Source: Orientallactaga sibirica (lineage: Eukaryota; Chordata; Mammalia; Rodentia; Dipodidae). From it: a DNA stretch of 64,000 nt. The notes under the pieces are model-generated. The model worked only from the letters and a program-made list of their open reading frames with translations, made no database searches and was not told the DNA's origin. Of this stretch, positions 60,201 through 64,000 are shown in pieces. A program made the position numbers and the translations under genes. Each line of letters opens with the position of its first letter. Within the stretch, counting starts at the first letter, position 1. The stretch covers positions 11,407,501-11,471,500 of the forward strand of contig JAEOAD010000052.1 of the NCBI GenBank assembly GCA_036365145.1. Reading direction: 5' to 3'.

Positions 60201-61504
60201 TGAGTGTGCCAGGGCTTCCAGCCACTGCAAACAAACTCCAGATGCACGCGCCACCTTGTGCATCTGGCTTACGTGGGTACTGGGGAATCGAACAGAGGTC
60301 CTTAGGCTTTTCAGGCAGAGCTTTAACCGCTAAGCCATCTCTCCAGCCCAGTCTCAAGTATCTTTAACATTTGGGGTATCTGTAAATGAAGTCAGGAAAA
60401 AGCAGCCTGGCTCTGCAGATTGTGGGCAAGGAAGACCAGAGGGAGGCCTGTTGTCTAAAGATAAGAAGGATGTCATGGCTCCAGTGGGCAATAATCAGAC
60501 CTCTCGGAATACCCAAGGATTCTGCCAATCAAGGGAAGAATTACCCACCGTCAAGGTTACAGGAGGATTTCATCCCAGGTCTCTTACCAAGCCATCCTTA
60601 GGCTTTGAATAGAGAGGTTCTCTACTGCCCGTTTATCTCACTGGCAAAACCAAGGGGCTGGATGGTGACGTGACCATGTACCACCTCCACCTCTGAAAAG
60701 TCTTCCACACTAAGCCGAGTCACTAAGATCACAGGAGAAAACCGTCCAAAAGTGTCCAGGTTTTGCACTTTGGCACCCGAGTCTCTAAGAGATAGACCTA
60801 AGCGCTCTGCCACAAGAAGAAAAATGGTACAAGAAAGACAAATGCCCCCCACCCACCCAGGGAGCCCTTTCCCAGGGCTGTGACCGCGAGAGCCACTCCG
60901 CAGCAAAGGCGAGGCCCTCCTGTGAGTGTGGAATCCTTTCAAAGGCAAGAGAGGTGTTTTCTGCCAAAGGGAAGGGGGTAAGGCACCCCTACCAACATAG
61001 GGTGCAGGGGTGGGGGGATGTGGACCAGGAACTGTCCCACTTGTACCTTCTGGGCTTTTGGTTTCATCGCCCAGAAGAACGTGGGGAACAGGGATGGTTC
61101 TGAACTTGAACGCTGCTTCACACTGATCAAGGGCTAAGATGGAGAGACACCACCATGGAGGGTGAGAAGGGGTTAGCTTTTGAAGTGGCAGCGTGGGCGC
61201 AGGGGAGATTTCCTCTCGAGCCCTTAACTGAATACTTCCCACTTGTCCCCAGAGCCCAGAGAAGGTGGACTGCTCACCTGATGAAGGTGGTCTTCCCGGT
61301 GGAGTACTGGCCCACCAGGAGGACCATGGGCTTGTTGTCGAAGTCAGCATCCTCCAGGGCAGGCGAGTGGAACTCGTGGAAGCGGTAATGCTCTTCCAAG
61401 GGCAGCAGTTTGCTCTTGTAGAGTTTCTTGAGCCCCTCGCTTACCGTCTGGAAGACCTCGGGGTCCTTCCTCCGGCGGTCGTCGTGACCCAGCCAGCTGA
61501 ACAT
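31733..61504 (-). CDS. EHD3: EHD3, EH domain-containing protein 3 (six coding exons, complete)
   Basis: Joined exons 61278-61504, 51126-51302, 46532-46629, 37061-37473, 36145-36309 and 31733-32260 (minus strand) give 1,608 bp and a 535-residue protein, the family's normal length. What is seen: N-terminal MFSWLG, P-loop GQYSTGKT at about 65-72, TTDS switch I near 93-96, DTPG 153-156, NKAD 219-222, a basic KKK stretch near 325, and a C-terminal EH domain with EF-hand loop [13 protein letters not shown] near 489-501, ending SKRKVAE. Known for the family: EHDs are dynamin-like ATPases that dimerise, oligomerise on endosomal membranes and bind NPF-motif proteins by the EH domain; EHD3 acts in early-to-recycling endosome transport and endosome-to-Golgi traffic. 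[22 protein letters not shown] near the N-terminus and [11 protein letters not shown] before the EH domain fit EHD3 rather than EHD1, EHD2 or EHD4. All introns are GT-AG. No frameshift or missing motif residue is seen. Confidence 0.97.
32589..32746 (-). mobile_element. B1 SINE (intron 5)
   Basis: Poly-T/G, GAGGTAGGGTCTCACTTTAG to GGCGTGTGCCACCACCACAC. Sense with respect to the EHD3 transcript. Confidence 0.9.
32786..32927 (-). mobile_element. B1 SINE (intron 5)
   Basis: Poly-T, GAGGTAGGGTCTCACTCTAG to CTGGAGGTGTGCACCACCAC, with a small deletion of the GGATTAAAG segment. Confidence 0.9.
32928..33012 (+). mobile_element. LINE-1 fragment
   Basis: AGGATTTTGAGGAACCTCCA, GGGGCTTGCACCAGTTTATT and CTCCTGCCAACAGTG match a phrase common in L1 3' regions. 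Confidence 0.6.
33169..33347 (+). mobile_element. B1 SINE (intron 5)
   Basis: GCCGGGCGTGGTGGCGCACG to GACCCTACCTCGAAAAACAA with (AAAAC)n tail. AAAGTCACCTG is present on both flanks. Confidence 0.95.
34302..34457 (-). mobile_element. B1 SINE (intron 5) inserted at an L1 3' end
   Basis: Poly-T, GAGGTAGAGTCTCACTCTAG to GTGCGCCACCACGCCCGGCC, flanked by CCTTCCTTCATTTTA on both sides. The L1 3' scrap TTTTAATGACAACTTCCATA follows at 34470-34505. Confidence 0.93.
34635..34871 (-). mobile_element. DIP-like SINE, long subfamily (intron 5)
   Basis: GA-rich start; GCGCCACCTAGTGGGCATGC and TGTGCTTGCATCACCTTGTG mark the long form; ends CCAAACCATTTCTCCAGCCC. Confidence 0.9.
34880..35075 (-). mobile_element. 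DIP-like SINE (intron 5)
   Basis: TTTATTTATTTATTTGCAAG tail, shortened body, end CTGAGCCATCTCTCCAGCCC. Confidence 0.88.
36145..36309 (-). CDS. EHD3: EHD3 coding exon 5 (helical/membrane-binding region)
   Basis: It encodes [20 protein letters not shown] to FPNLKRMQ, residues 306-360, including the lysine-rich KDNKKKE loop near 320-327 that in EHDs contacts membrane lipids. The acceptor is a short run, CTTTTTTTCAG, and the donor is GTAATG at 36144; both introns are phase 0. A SINE begins only 18 bp into the upstream intron, so the intron 4 branch point probably lies inside the repeat. Ala replaces the usual second Ser of IISS. Confidence 0.96.
36327..36592 (+). mobile_element. DIP-like SINE, long subfamily, at the intron 4 acceptor
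   Basis: GGGCTGGAAAGATGGCTTAG head, CAAGGGCGCAATGCTGCACT and CCACAAGGGGGCGCACACGT of the long form, and a (AAAC)n tail of eleven or so units. It is antisense to EHD3; its head is 18 bp from exon 5. Confidence 0.95.
36451..36464 (+). promoter_or_regulatory. CTCF-like core motif in a SINE
   Basis: CCACAAGGGGGCGC is close to the vertebrate CTCF core. Related words occur in the other long-form copies at 8620-8633, 34735-34748, 38612-38625 and 39232-39245. Binding is not shown by sequence alone. Confidence 0.4.
37061..37473 (-). CDS. EHD3: EHD3 coding exon 4 (NKAD and most of the G domain)
   Basis: The acceptor CTGCCACAG is followed by GG, which completes Gly168, then [16 protein letters not shown]. 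The exon carries the guanine/adenine-specificity motif NKAD (219-222) and the [19 protein letters not shown] helix, and ends at Lys305 in RARLAK. The donor is GTGAGG at 37060, phase 0. This is the largest internal exon at 413 bp. The base composition is GC-rich compared with the flanking introns, as expected for conserved coding DNA. Confidence 0.97.
37600..37712 (-). mobile_element. old ID-like SINE fragment
   Basis: TATTAAACCCAGGGTCTAAT ... AAGTGTCTTACCAGTGAGCT ... CCCAGCCC is an antisense tRNA-type head. Confidence 0.5.
37757..37985 (+). mobile_element. DIP-like SINE
   Basis: GGGGCTGGAGAGATGGCTTA head, box B GGTTTGATTCCCCAGGACCC, CT-rich tail, flanked by AAAC-rich DNA. Confidence 0.92.
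38007..38230 (+). mobile_element. DIP-like SINE
   Basis: TTGGGCTCAAAAGATGGATC head, more diverged, to GCAAATAAATAAATAAACAT tail. Confidence 0.88.
38243..38885 (+). mobile_element. B4 SINE split by a DIP
   Basis: GAGGTGGGGAAATGGCTCAG head and GGGCTTGCTGGCTAGCTAGT on the left; GAGAGTGACTGAAGAAGATA and CACATGCACACAACACATGC tail on the right of the inserted SINE. Confidence 0.85.
38473..38746 (+). mobile_element. DIP-like SINE, long subfamily, nested in the B4
   Basis: GGCTGGAGAGATGGCTTAGC head to CCAAAAATAAAAAAATAAAA tail; flanked by AAACAAGGTGGAG on both sides. An internal repeat GTTCCAATCTCCAG occurs twice at the box B position (38529-38560). Confidence 0.93.
39083..39372 (-). mobile_element. 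DIP-like SINE, long subfamily, with expanded (GA)n
   Basis: Poly-T then about 70 bp of (GA)n, GTGGGCAAGTGCAGCATTGC of the long form, and CCAAGCCATCTCTCCAGCCC. Confidence 0.92.
39378..39500 (-). mobile_element. old B1-like (7SL) monomer
   Basis: TTTTGAGATAAGGTCTTGTT, AGCCCAGGCTGGTCTTACAT, TCCTCCCGCCTCAGTCTTCC and GTGCTGGGAATAAGGATGTG in antisense. Confidence 0.7.
40310..40420 (+). mobile_element. MIR relic
   Basis: GGAGAAGCTCAAAGAGGTCC and AGTAACTTGCTCAAGGGCCC match the MIR core. Confidence 0.6.
40819..41180 (-). mobile_element. B4 SINE
   Basis: (TG)n start, GAGGTCAGAGAACAACTCTG, GAGCTCCTGGGAAATCCTCC, GGGATCTGAACTCAGGTACT and CCATAAGCCATCTTGCCAAG in antisense order. Confidence 0.85.
41255..41394 (+). 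mobile_element. MIR relic
   Basis: GGTACCTATCACGCCCAGTG, TGAACTCATTCTTCCTCAAG and CACCCTGTGAGGCTGAAAGT match the MIR 5' part; a DIP follows. Confidence 0.6.
41395..41570 (-). mobile_element. DIP-like SINE
   Basis: GAGAGAGAAAGAGAGAAAGA tail region to CACTAAGCCATCTCTCC head; the body is slightly shortened. Confidence 0.9.
42925..43035 (+). mobile_element. MIR relic
   Basis: CACATCTTACAGAGTGGGGA, GCGGAGAGGTTAAAGGCTTG and CTCAAGCTCACGCAGCCAGG match the MIR core. Confidence 0.6.
43040..45310. other. intron 3 DNA, no repeat or exon recognised
   Basis: No SINE or LTR was recognised. A TG-rich patch lies at 44090-44180. The reading frames here (up to 197 codons) lack domains and are interrupted in the other frames. 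Confidence 0.4.
45318..45475 (+). mobile_element. old B1-like SINE
   Basis: GTAGCTGGGTATTGTGGCCA, CCTGTGGTCCCAGCACTAGG, AATTCAAGGCCAGTCTCAGC and TGAGATCTTGTCTCAAAAAA. Confidence 0.75.
45775..45890 (-). mobile_element. DIP-like SINE, 5' truncated
   Basis: TTTATTTGAGAGAGAAAGAG tail region, AATGGGCACACCAGGGCCTC, then only GGGCATCTCTGCCAG; the tRNA-like head is missing. Confidence 0.7.
45890..46000 (+). mobile_element. MIR relic
   Basis: ACCTCAGCAACCCTGCAAGA and CCTGCCCAAGGTCACTTTGC match the MIR. Confidence 0.5.
46532..46629 (-). CDS. EHD3: EHD3 coding exon 3 (switch II, DTPG)
   Basis: This short exon of 98 bp begins after acceptor CTCCGCAG, completes Arg135 and encodes [20 protein letters not shown] through RISRG. 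It contains the switch II motif DTPG (153-156). The donor is GTAAGC at 46531 in phase 1, inside Gly168. Reading through the donor gives a spurious tail, which confirms the boundary. Human EHD3 has Pro at the NAV position; Ala is a mild substitution. Confidence 0.95.
46869..47250 (+). mobile_element. solo MaLR (ORR1-like) LTR in intron 2
   Basis: TTGCGGTAGTTTGAATGTAA start, GCTGGAGGAGGCATGTCACT, GATCTGTAAGCTTGAAATAA with the AATAAATCCC polyadenylation signal, and a TTTACCCAGCAATGTAGAGC end. There is no second LTR or internal part. Confidence 0.7.
48079..48321. mobile_element. inverted DIP pair: 5' head (+) joined to an antisense copy (-)
   Basis: 48079-48130 is a plus-strand DIP head that stops at AAAGGAC. 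48131-48321 is a nearly full antisense long-form DIP whose last 48 bp (48274-48321) are the inverted complement of the head. Together they form a palindrome. Confidence 0.85.
48565..48862 (-). mobile_element. B4 SINE
   Basis: TG-rich start, GTGTGGAGGTCACAACCTTG, GGGATTACAGACATGTGCCT, GGGGATCTGAACTCTAGTGG, GGAGCCATCTCTCCAGCCC. Confidence 0.85.
48876..49056 (-). mobile_element. B1 SINE
   Basis: Poly-T/CTTTTT, GAGGTAGGGTCTCACTTTAG to GGCGTGCGCCACCACACCCA; TATAAATTATT flanks both ends. Confidence 0.93.
50318..50540 (+). mobile_element. MIR, nearly full length, with (ATT)n
   Basis: TATTGTGTTCCAGGCATGGA, an (ATT)n run at 50401-50421, ATAGATGAAAAGTGAGACTT and ATCCAAGATCCACAGTACAA. Confidence 0.75.
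51126..51302 (-). CDS. EHD3: EHD3 coding exon 2 (switch I)
   Basis: The acceptor is TTTCTGCCAG before the G that completes Arg76. The exon encodes [20 protein letters not shown] and continues to the first two bases of Arg135. It includes the switch I threonines and the [15 protein letters not shown] segment conserved in EHDs. The donor is GTGAG at 51125, phase 2. The length of 177 bp keeps the frame. Confidence 0.96.
52040..52385 (-). mobile_element. B4 SINE, degraded
   Basis: TG-rich start, GGAGGTCTGAGGACAAGCCT, TCTAGCTGGCTTGGGAACTC, GTGCTGGGAATTGAATTCAG, and TGCTGAATCACCTCCGCATA. Confidence 0.75.
52455..52675 (-). mobile_element. DIP-like SINE
   Basis: TTTATTTTTATTTATTTGAG tail to CTAAGCCATCTCTCCGGCCC head; AAATTTATTT flanks both sides. 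Confidence 0.92.
53280..53400 (+). mobile_element. MIR relic
   Basis: CACATTGTTAAGCTCGGTAG, ACCGAGGAAGCTGAAAGTGT and TCAGGTAGCTTAGTCACAGC resemble the MIR. Confidence 0.5.
54140..54260 (-). mobile_element. MIR relic
   Basis: TCAAATGGGCCTAATAAGAG, AGGATGGTCTAAGGGTTGAA and TAACCAGCACCTAGCACCTA follow the antisense MIR order. Confidence 0.55.
55270..55935. mobile_element. two MIR relics (55270-55400 plus, 55840-55935 minus)
   Basis: Left: AGCGGAGTAAATTGAGACAT. Right: GATTTCCTTAGTTTGTAAAA and TGGGAAAAG. Nothing recognisable lies between them. Confidence 0.45.
56290..56670. mobile_element. two MIR relics (56290-56380 minus, 56590-56670 plus)
   Basis: Left: CTTCAATTGTAAAACGAGGC and AGAATAATCCTTGCTCTG. 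Right: CACATTACACAGATAAGGGA and GGGCCAGAGAGGATGG. Confidence 0.45.
56700..58100. other. intron 1 DNA, no repeat or exon recognised
   Basis: No recognisable repeat or conserved reading frame is seen. Confidence 0.4.
58190..58800 (+). mobile_element. old L1 (L1M-like) 3' fragment split by a DIP
   Basis: TTAAGAAATTAACTATTATG, then after the SINE GTGATTACATGGGAAAGACT, AAGTAAAATAAATTTATAGC, and GTCTAATAAAAAGC resemble the AT-rich 3' end of ancient L1s. Confidence 0.5.
58350..58563 (-). mobile_element. DIP-like SINE
   Basis: TTTATTTTTATTTATTTGAG tail to CTAAGCCATCTCTCCAGCCC head; ACAGGGAA lies on both flanks. Confidence 0.92.
59530..59690 (-). mobile_element. B1 SINE
   Basis: Poly-T, AAGGTAGGGCCTCACTCTAG to AGGCATGTGCCACCATGCCC; TTTCATTAGATTT flanks both ends. 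Confidence 0.93.
60135..60350 (-). mobile_element. DIP-like SINE, young
   Basis: (GA)n at 60165-60197, CATCTGGCTTACGTGGGTAC, CTAAGCCATCTCTCCAGCCC. Perfect 17-bp target duplications at 60118-60134 and 60351-60367. Confidence 0.95.
61278..61504 (-). CDS. EHD3: EHD3 coding exon 1 (start codon, P-loop)
   Basis: This exon encodes residues 1-75 plus two bases of Arg76. The start is the ATG at 61504, chosen because it gives the family N-terminus MFSWLG and has A at position -3 (GCCACGATGT). It carries the N-terminal helical segment and the nucleotide-binding P-loop GQYSTGKT (65-72). The donor after ATCAG is GTGAGC at 61277, so the intron is phase 2. It lies inside the CpG-rich promoter zone. His7 is the only residue that struck me as unlike the usual mammalian EHD3 N-terminus. 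Confidence 0.97.
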
Positions 61505-61960
61505 CGTGGCTGCGGGCAAAGCTCCAGGCAGGGGCTCGAACCCGGCTCACCGGAGCGCGGGGCTCACACGCACCATGGCCCGGCGCTCGGAGCCCGGCCC
61601 GGGCAGGAAGACGGTGTGCACTGCGTGATAAGAGTGGCAGCCTTGGAGATGCCAGCCAAGCCTGCCCTGCAGCTGGCAGCGAGGGGGGTGGGTGCCGGAG
61701 GAGGTCCTGCTGGACCTCCCGGGATGCGCGGCTCGCTCGGGGATGCTGGAGGCTCGGGATGGGCGGTGGACGGCGCAGACAGCTCGGCACCCGCAGCGGC
61801 ATCCCAGCGCCCCAGGCGCACGTTTAAATGCCAACCCTGCAGGAAGCCGGCTCGTGCAGGAAGTCCCCGAGTCCTGGCAAAGCCCAGCCGGACCAACCGC
61901 GCCTGCGACGCGAAGCCGAGCCGGGCGCCGCCATGTCTGTGGGCAAAGGATGGGGGAGAG
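61505..61960 (-). promoter_or_regulatory. EHD3: CpG-rich promoter and 5' UTR region of EHD3
   Basis: The 450 bp upstream of the EHD3 start codon is visibly GC-rich and CpG-dense (for example near 61550-61600, 61720-61830 and 61890-61935), in contrast with the CpG-poor surroundings. There is no obvious TATA box. A GGGCGG GC-box core occurs near 61760 on the plus strand. On the minus strand an ATGGCGGC core (61927-61934) matches the YY1 motif often found just downstream of start sites, which would put transcription initiation close to 61940-61950. The exact start site is inference. Confidence 0.75.
61927..61934 (-). promoter_or_regulatory. YY1-like site ATGGCGGC
   Basis: The core reads ATGGCGGC in the EHD3 sense. 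In many CpG-island promoters YY1 sites of this orientation sit within the first tens of bases of the transcript. Position about 430 bp upstream of the ATG would give a plausible 5' UTR length. Confidence 0.4.
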
Positions 61961-62135
61961 AGAGAGAGAGAGATGGGGTGGGGAGAGAGAGGAGGGAGGG
62001 AGGGAGGAGGAGGGAGGGAGGGAGGGAGGAGGGGGGAGGGGGAGGGAGGGGGAGGGGAGGAGGGAGGGAGGGAGGGAGAGGGGGAGAGGGGAGAGAGGGA
62101 GGGGGGAGGGAGGGAGGGAGGGAGAGAGAGTGAGT
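61953..62135. repeat. G/A-rich (GGGA/GGA) polypurine tract
   Basis: About 180 bp are almost only G and A on the plus strand, in GGGA, GGGGA and GAGA units with many runs of three or more G. It abuts the CpG-rich promoter. Such sequence can form G-quadruplexes or triplex DNA. The reading frames through it give Gly/Arg/Glu-only peptides that are not genes. Confidence 0.9.
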
Positions 62136-62139
62136 CCAG

Positions 62140-63085
62140 GGGACACGCGCTGGCTTTCTAGCCCCCGCCCCAGCCCCAGGGGCTTTGATGTGGGAAACAG
62201 CGCCCTCTTAGGGACGGCTGCGAACATAGGCCAGACCTACTTACCACTCCTTGCTCTGACATCTGTCCAGTTCCCTTCCTGACCCAGGTCAGTTCTCCAG
62301 AGGCGCCAGGCACTCGAGTATTTGGGAATATGTGTATTTTTTTTTTTACCTTGGGGTTATGGAAAGAAGGATCTGGTGGCATAAAATAACCGAAAATGTT
62401 ACTAACTGAAATTTTGCTAGCCATGCAGTGAAGTAAAAAAAAAAAAAAAACTGTTTGCAACGTTCCAGTAAAACAAGTAAACAAGCGCCCACCCCTTCCG
62501 GAGGTGTTGAGCCCCCCGTTGTAAAGGAGCAGGGGTTCAATTTGCAGGACCAGATACCAAGAGGAAGGCCTGAACTGCCTCTGCAGGAGGCAGGAGTAGA
62601 GGTCCATAGAAGTCCAGGGAAGGTGTCAGCGGTGTGTGTGGGTGTGTGTGTGTGGGTGTGTGTGTGTGGGTGTGTGTTTCCAGGCAATCTCAGGACAGCT
62701 TCAAAGTAAGACCGTGAGCTGGGTCTGCAATGACAAACCAAGAGAAGAAACGAAGGCATTCCAGGCCAAATCAATTGCCTTTGCAAAGAGGGCCTTGGTG
62801 CCTCCAAGGGAATGTAAGCAAATTGTCAGAGCTAGAGTATAGGGTTCAAGAGAGTGGAAGGGTGATCAAGGTCAGGCATGAAAGATTGTACATGCCAAGC
62901 CAGGCAACAAGGAACGGGAATCCATCACCATATTATTACTAATAATGGCTATATTAACAAAATGCTCAACATGAGGTCCTGGGTTAAGATTTTGGTAAGC
63001 ACTGTTTCATTTAAACTTTAAACTTTTAAACTTCTGGGTTCCAAAGATGGTGATGTGATGTGAACAATGACCAGGCATGCATTGT
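62140..63085. other. upstream flank of EHD3, no gene recognised
   Basis: Apart from poly-T/A runs at 62337 and 62437 and the TG/GGG tract I see no gene or repeat. CAPN14, the usual neighbour on this side in mammals, is not visible. Confidence 0.4.
62632..62682. repeat. (TGTGTGGG)n tract
   Basis: About 50 bp of TG with regularly spaced GGG, upstream of the EHD3 promoter. Confidence 0.9.
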
Positions 63086-63089
63086 TCAT

Positions 63090-63255
63090 TTTTCTTTTTT
63101 TTTTTTTTTTGGTTTTTTGAGGCAGGGTCTCACTCTAGCTCAGGCTGACCTGGAATTCGCTATGTAGTCTCAGGGTGGCCTCGAACTCATGGCGATGCTC
63201 CTACCTCTGCCTCCTGAGTGCTGGGATTAAAGGCGTGTGTCACCATGCCCAGCTT
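63090..63255 (-). mobile_element. B1 SINE
   Basis: Poly-T, GAGGCAGGGTCTCACTCTAG to AAGGCGTGTGTCACCATGCC. Confidence 0.93.
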
Positions 63256-64000
63256 CATAGAGAATTTAAATGCAATGACAAGCTATCTCAATGCCCCTTT
63301 CCTTTGTATTAGGCCAGTTTTATGAAGCGTGGTGGTAAATCACTTCTTCCTGCCAAGGCAGAAGGCTCCCACTGCCTGCCTGTCAGTGAGTAGCCAAGGG
63401 ATCAGGCAAGGCTAATGATGCCAGGAGCATCGCCTGGAGGCCCAGTCAGGTTAGGACACTGCTCACACTGACAGGGGACAGCACAGAGAAGAGGGTGGAC
63501 TCAAATTGTGGCAAGGGACTCACAGCTTGGAAATTGATGAAAGAGAGGAGAGGAGAGTGAGACAAAACCTAGAATGGTTAGGAGTTTTCTACTGCTGAGG
63601 ACGAGGCAGCTGCGGAGGCTCCTGCACTAAGGGGAGGAGTCAGGAAGAGAGCAGATCAGGCAGACAGAGGGCAGATTCAGGCTACAGTGGGTTGTACTTG
63701 AAGACGGCTGCAAGAGTGGCAGGTGGAGGGGGTGTGCTGGAGGTGAGGGGCTCATGGGAGACCTGCTCTGAGTGGGATCTCACTAGTCACCGTTCAGGTC
63801 TCCTGACTCTCTCCTTGAACCGCAGTGTGGATCAGGTCCCTCTCTCTGAGTTCTCCACAGCCCATGCTGAGGAACCGCTTCGATCCGTGCTTCACCCTAG
63901 GTGTTTAAACCAGTGTGACGTGTGTGCCTAAGAGGCACCATTACAGATCCTGCACAACTGACATCACGGGAATTGAACAGTTTAACTCAAGATCCAAATT

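Larger units (their letters stand above)
51303..61277 (-). other. EHD3 intron 1 (about 10.0 kb)
   Basis: GT-AG intron, phase 2, between exons 1 and 2. It holds B4 and DIP-like SINEs near 52040-52675, several MIR relics between 53280 and 56670, an old L1 3' fragment split by a SINE (58190-58800), a B1 at 59530-59690 and a young DIP at 60135-60350. The stretch 56700-58100 shows no repeat or exon that I recognise. No alternative first exon is supportable by eye. Confidence 0.9.

Noticed and set aside
60622..61350. 242-codon minus-strand frame in intron 1
   Set aside because: It overlaps exon 1 in the wrong frame and runs into the intron past a valid donor. Composition is not protein-like.
61927..61940. 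Kozak-like GCCGCCATGT on the plus strand, suggesting a divergent gene
   Set aside because: The frame runs straight into the G/A tract with only Gly/Arg/Glu. The same bases are better read as a YY1-like site on the minus strand.
61265..62161. 298-codon plus-strand reading frame over exon 1 and the purine tract
   Set aside because: It is the antisense of EHD3 exon 1 and the CpG promoter, then Gly/Arg/Glu runs from the G/A tract. No domain, and such frames are expected in GC-rich DNA.

Overview
This is mammalian nuclear DNA, most likely from a myomorph rodent and probably a jerboa-like dipodoid (for example Jaculus). The evidence is the interspersed-repeat set: B1 (7SL-derived) and B4 SINEs, MaLR/ORR1-like LTRs, and more than twenty copies of a tRNA-derived SINE with an ID-like head and CT-rich tail that resembles the DIP element (B2 superfamily) of jerboas. 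The species name is inference; the rodent assignment is firm.

The window holds one recognisable protein-coding gene, EHD3 (EH domain-containing protein 3), on the minus strand. All six coding exons are present with GT-AG introns: exon 1 61278-61504, exon 2 51126-51302, exon 3 46532-46629, exon 4 37061-37473, exon 5 36145-36309, exon 6 31733-32260. They join to 1,608 bp including the stop, giving 535 residues, the usual EHD3 length. P-loop, DTPG, NKAD and EH-domain EF-hand motifs are intact. A CpG-rich promoter region lies at about 61505-61960, next to a 180-bp G/A-rich tract at 61953-62135. The 3' UTR begins at 31732 going down and carries a (CA)n tract, in transcript sense, about 60 nt after the stop.

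Layout. 1-30 kb: intergenic DNA downstream of EHD3, dense in repeats. It has an ERV LTR end and L1 3' fragment (1-945), a (CTTT)n tract, a complete minus-strand MaLR retrotransposon with two LTRs (6064-7780), and two related ERV LTRs in tandem (8940-10231 and 10407-11092). 30-31.7 kb: EHD3 3' UTR and end. 31.7-61.5 kb: EHD3 with introns of about 10.0, 4.5, 9.1, 0.75 and 3.9 kb (introns 1 to 5), mostly filled by SINEs, MIR relics and a solo MaLR LTR. 61.5-64 kb: promoter and upstream flank.

I did not find a new multi-gene system. The more interesting signals concern mobile DNA interacting with EHD3: a SINE that reaches to within 18 bp of the intron 4 splice acceptor and probably supplies its branch point, CTCF-like motifs carried by a long SINE subfamily, a probable SINE-L1 chimeric insertion with one target duplication, a back-to-back SINE palindrome, and two SINEs inserted one after the other at one target site. 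Many short ORFs in the window are chance or repeat-derived.
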